A stretch of DNA of 64,000 nucleotides from Trujillonella endophytica (GTDB lineage Bacteria > Actinomycetota > Actinomycetes > Mycobacteriales > Geodermatophilaceae). The notes below the pieces were generated by a model. The model saw only the letters and a program-made list of their open reading frames with translations. It did no database searches and was not told where the DNA came from. Every line of letters begins with the position of its first letter. The first letter of the stretch is position 1. A program made the position numbers and the translations under genes. The stretch covers positions 1-64,000 of the forward strand of contig NZ_JABGCI010000003.1 in NCBI RefSeq assembly GCF_019799905.1. The letters are read 5' to 3'. Positions 61,687-64,000 of this stretch are shown here, one piece after another.

Positions 61687-61938
61687 TTCTGCGTGCCCCG
61701 AGCACCACCGTTTCGGAGGCTCCTGTTCTCGGCGTCCAACCGAGCAGCTGCTCCTCCCGCACCTGGCCGTCGACCGGGAGGGGCTCTCCGCCCCCCAGCT
61801 CATGAGGAGCTGCCGCGAGGTACGCGCTGACCGACCGCGGGCGTCGGCCGCGTCTCGCGACGTCAGCCTCCGTGCCCGGTGCGGTGCGGTCAGGGGTCGG
61901 TCGCACGGCGCCGATCCGTCGTGACGACCAGTCGGGCG
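61687..61938. other. non-coding gap downstream of the ArsR gene
   Basis: About 250 bases. No gene, hairpin or repeat that I can support. Confidence 0.4.
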
Positions 61939-62274
61939 CTACCACGTCAGGGGCGCGGCCACCGCCGGCGCCAGGGCCCCGAGGTCGTCGGCGAGATCGC
62001 GCAGCGCCTCGCGCCGAAGCGCGTAGACGACGGTGCGTCCCACTCGCCGAGCCTCGATCAGACCCGCTCGTACGAGGATCTTGGTGTGGTAGGAGACGGT
62101 CGGCTTCGAGACCGGCAGGGTCTCCTCCAGGCGGCTGCACGGCAGCTCCGGGTGCTGGCTGAGCAGTTGCAGCATGTGCCAGCGGACGGGGTCGCCCAGC
62201 GCCCTGAGGATCTCCGGAGTGACGACGGACCGAGGTCTCGTCGGCACTCGCGGGGTGGCCGCCTTCGCGGTCAT
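61939..62274 (-). CDS. ArsR-type winged-helix regulator
   Basis: A 111-residue regulator: ILRALGDPVRWHMLQLLSQH, then LEETLPVSKPTVSYHTKILV (recognition helix), RAGLIEARRVGRTVVYALRR (wing). No ELCVCDL-type cysteine metal motif is present, so it probably senses something other than heavy metals. The ATG at 62274 overlaps the ccr stop by four bases, so it is translated after and in proportion to the carboxylase and probably regulates it. Confidence 0.88.
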   Translation of the reverse strand: MTAKAATPRVPTRPRSVVTPEILRALGDPVRWHMLQLLSQHPELPCSRLEETLPVSKPTVSYHTKILVRAGLIEARRVGRTVVYALRREALRDLADDLGALAPAVAAPLTW

Positions 62275-63602
62275 CGGTTGCGGAAGCGGTTGATCGCGTC
62301 GATGTGCGTCTCGCGCTTCTCGGCGTCCTTGACGCCGAGGCCCTCCTCGGGGGCCAGGGTGAGGACGCCGACCTTGCCCTGGTGGGCGTTGCGGTGGACG
62401 TCGAGGGCGGCCTGGCCGACCTGCTCCATCGGGTAGACCTTCGACAGCGTCGGGTGGATCAGGCCCTTGTCGATCAGCCGGTTGGCCTCCCACGCCTCCT
62501 TGTAGTTCGCGAAGTGCGAGCTGAGGATCTTCTTCAGGTTCATCCACAGGTAGCGGTTGTCGTAGGAGTGCATGTAGCCGGTCGTGGAGGCACAGGTGAC
62601 GATCGTCCCGCCCTTCTTGGCGACGTAGACGCTCGCGCCGAAGGTCTCCCGCCCGGGGTGCTCGAAGACGATGTCGACGTCCTCGCCGCCGGTCAGCTCC
62701 CGGATCTTCTTGCCCAGGCGCTGCCACTCCTTGGGGTCCTGGGTGTTCTCGTCCTTCCAGAACTTGTAGCCCTCGGCCGAGCGGTCGATGATCAACTCCG
62801 CGCCCATCCTGCGGACGATCTCGGCCTTCTCCGGGTTGCTGACCACGCACACGGGGATCGCGCCGCCGTTGAGCGCCATCTGGGTGGCGTAGGAGCCCAG
62901 CCCGCCGGAGGCGCCCCAGATCAGGACGGTGTCGCCCTGCTTCATGTTCGCGCCGTTCCTGCTGACCAACTGGCGGTAGGCGGTGGAGTTCACCAGGCCC
63001 GGGCTGGCGGCCTCCTCCCAGGAGAGGTGGGCCGGCTTGGGCATCAGCTGGTTGCTCTTCACCAGGGCGAGCTCGGCGAGGCCGCCGAAGTTGGTCTCGA
63101 AGCCCCAGATCCGCTGCTCCGGGTCCATCATCGTGTCGTCGTGGCCGGCCGGGTCCTCCAGCTCCACCGACAGGCAGTGCGCGACGACCTCGTCGCCGGC
63201 CTTCCACCTGTTCACGCCCGGACCCACCCGCAGCACGACGCCGGCCAGGTCGGAACCCACGACGTGGTAGGGCAGGTCGTGCCGCTTGGTCAGCTCCGAC
63301 AGCCGGCCGTAGCGCTCGAGGAAGCCGAAGGTGGAGACGGGCTCGAAGATCGAGGTCCACACGGTGTTGTAGTTCACCGAGGACGCCATGACGGCGACGA
63401 TCGCCTCGCCGGGGCCGAGCTCGGGGGTCGGCACCTCCTCGACGTGCAGCGACTTCCGCGGGTCCTTGTCGCGGGTGGCCAGCCCCTCGAACATGTCCTG
63501 CTCGTCCTTGCGGACGAGGACGGCACGGTAGGACTCCGGTACCGGCAGCCCTCCGACGTCGCTCAGCTGGTCGGCGAGGATGGCGTCCCTGATCTGGTCC
63601 AC
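62271..63602 (-). CDS. ccr: crotonyl-CoA carboxylase/reductase
   Basis: A 443-residue medium-chain dehydrogenase that reductively carboxylates crotonyl-CoA to ethylmalonyl-CoA with NADPH and CO2. NADPH-binding GASGGLGSYATQMA and NYNTVWTSIFEPVSTF are family-specific. The four CO2-pocket residues known from the Kitasatospora enzyme (Asn81, Phe170, Glu171, His365, as I recall) align with Asn79, Phe168, Glu169 and His363, a constant offset of two, so a true carboxylase is expected. GTG 63602 follows AGGAG. It serves the ethylmalonyl-CoA pathway or polyketide extender supply; other pathway genes are not in the window. Confidence 0.95.
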   Translation of the reverse strand: MDQIRDAILADQLSDVGGLPVPESYRAVLVRKDEQDMFEGLATRDKDPRKSLHVEEVPTPELGPGEAIVAVMASSVNYNTVWTSIFEPVSTFGFLERYGRLSELTKRHDLPYHVVGSDLAGVVLRVGPGVNRWKAGDEVVAHCLSVELEDPAGHDDTMMDPEQRIWGFETNFGGLAELALVKSNQLMPKPAHLSWEEAASPGLVNSTAYRQLVSRNGANMKQGDTVLIWGASGGLGSYATQMALNGGAIPVCVVSNPEKAEIVRRMGAELIIDRSAEGYKFWKDENTQDPKEWQRLGKKIRELTGGEDVDIVFEHPGRETFGASVYVAKKGGTIVTCASTTGYMHSYDNRYLWMNLKKILSSHFANYKEAWEANRLIDKGLIHPTLSKVYPMEQVGQAALDVHRNAHQGKVGVLTLAPEEGLGVKDAEKRETHIDAINRFRNR

Positions 63603-63616
63603 GGTGTCTCCTAGAT

Positions 63617-64000
63617 CTAGCGGCTCAGTGGCGGCGCAGCGGCCTGATCCCGCGGCACGTCATCAGGCGTCGCGATGTCGACGGGCCGCACCGCGACCCG
63701 TCCCGCGAGAAGGTCGACGTTCACCAGGCCGTCCCGCTCGGCTGCGGTGACGAGACGAAGGGTGAAACCGCGCCGCCGCAGGGCGCACAACGAGGCCTCC
63801 TCCCGGACCTGCAGCCAGTCGAGGAACTCCTCCTGCGTCCGAGGGCGGGCACGCGTCCAGTTGTCCGCCCGCGGCGGCCGCGTCGACGGGACGCTGCGCG
63901 GAGCTGCTGGGCTCGCCGGCCGCACGACGCAGTACCCGTGGCGGAGGCACGGGACCACGTCGCCGGGACGCGGTCGGAGGTTCCGCGTCTCATACCTGAG
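63617..64000 (-). CDS. hypothetical protein, open at the right edge
   Basis: The frame is open from the window edge to a TAG at 63617. Its last part, TQEEFLDWLQVREEASLCAL, RRRGFTLRLVTAAERDGLVN, VDLLAGRVAVRPVDIATPDD, is coding-like and predicted soluble alpha/beta; I do not recognise a family. A GTG at 63958 could start a 113-residue protein, but the frame continues upstream (RYETRNLRPRPGD) without a stop, so the gene may begin outside. It ends 15 bases before the ccr start on the same strand. Confidence 0.5.
   Translation of the reverse strand, partial: LRYETRNLRPRPGDVVPCLRHGYCVVRPASPAAPRSVPSTRPPRADNWTRARPRTQEEFLDWLQVREEASLCALRRRGFTLRLVTAAERDGLVNVDLLAGRVAVRPVDIATPDDVPRDQAAAPPLSR

Overview
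The window is very GC-rich, with coding on both strands, many GTG starts, and 4-base ATGA/GTGA gene overlaps. An SDR of the mycofactocin-coupled type, F420-type (LLM) oxidoreductases, a furA-katG pair and a SigE-type ECF sigma factor all point to an actinobacterium. The overall style fits Geodermatophilaceae (Blastococcus/Geodermatophilus/Modestobacter), but that placement is inference; no rRNA or complete tRNA is present.

Layout. 0-5 kb: the 5' end of mmsA, an SDR and a DapA-family lyase transcribed leftwards, facing a TetR regulator across two operator-like repeats, then a truncated haemoglobin and a thiolase/DUF35 pair. 5-8 kb: furA-katG ending in two perfect hairpins. 8-19.5 kb: a CoA-dependent catabolic locus. 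The leftward operon is CoA-transferase, Cys-less thiolase-like protein, DUF35, GntR, LLM oxidoreductase. Divergent aldehyde dehydrogenase and amidohydrolase, a P450 plus mycofactocin-type SDR operon and a substrate-binding lipoprotein follow. 19.5-25.8 kb: a second P450, a diguanylate cyclase, an ECF sigma factor with a probable anti-sigma partner, a broken SDR and a PhyH dioxygenase. 26-33.6 kb: an ABC exporter, an MMPL transporter and a large LuxR (MalT-like) regulator. 33.9-36.9 kb: a flavoprotein/SRPBCC-DUF2867 operon divergent from a TetR gene with two palindromic operators.

36.9-39.7 kb is a scar region: a membrane-protein remnant, a tRNA 3'-end fragment (probable attachment site), a DUF4326 gene, a tandem repeat, a frameshifted flavin reductase and a headless TetR gene. 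40-57 kb is an accessory catabolic island: aldo/keto reductase, SDR, maleylacetate-reductase-like protein, two SnoaL-like proteins, an epimerase, an OYE-type flavoprotein, a TRAP transporter, an AhpD-like protein and a KstD-like flavoprotein, interspersed with gene fragments. Several of its promoters carry a shared GCAT-N6-ATGC-like inverted repeat, suggesting one regulator for dispersed transcripts. 57-64 kb: IS and ferredoxin remnants, an MFS exporter, an amidohydrolase, trxB, and a crotonyl-CoA carboxylase/reductase coupled to an ArsR-type regulator.

Functionally the window looks like a catabolic hub for carbon skeletons processed as CoA thioesters (P450 and SDR oxidation, CoA transfer, thiolase or retro-aldol cleavage), with propionate/ethylmalonyl-type outlets (mmsA, ccr). 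Substrates cannot be read from sequence. The observations most worth following are the Ltp2-like pair, the shared operator of the 40-57 kb island, and the amount of gene decay.
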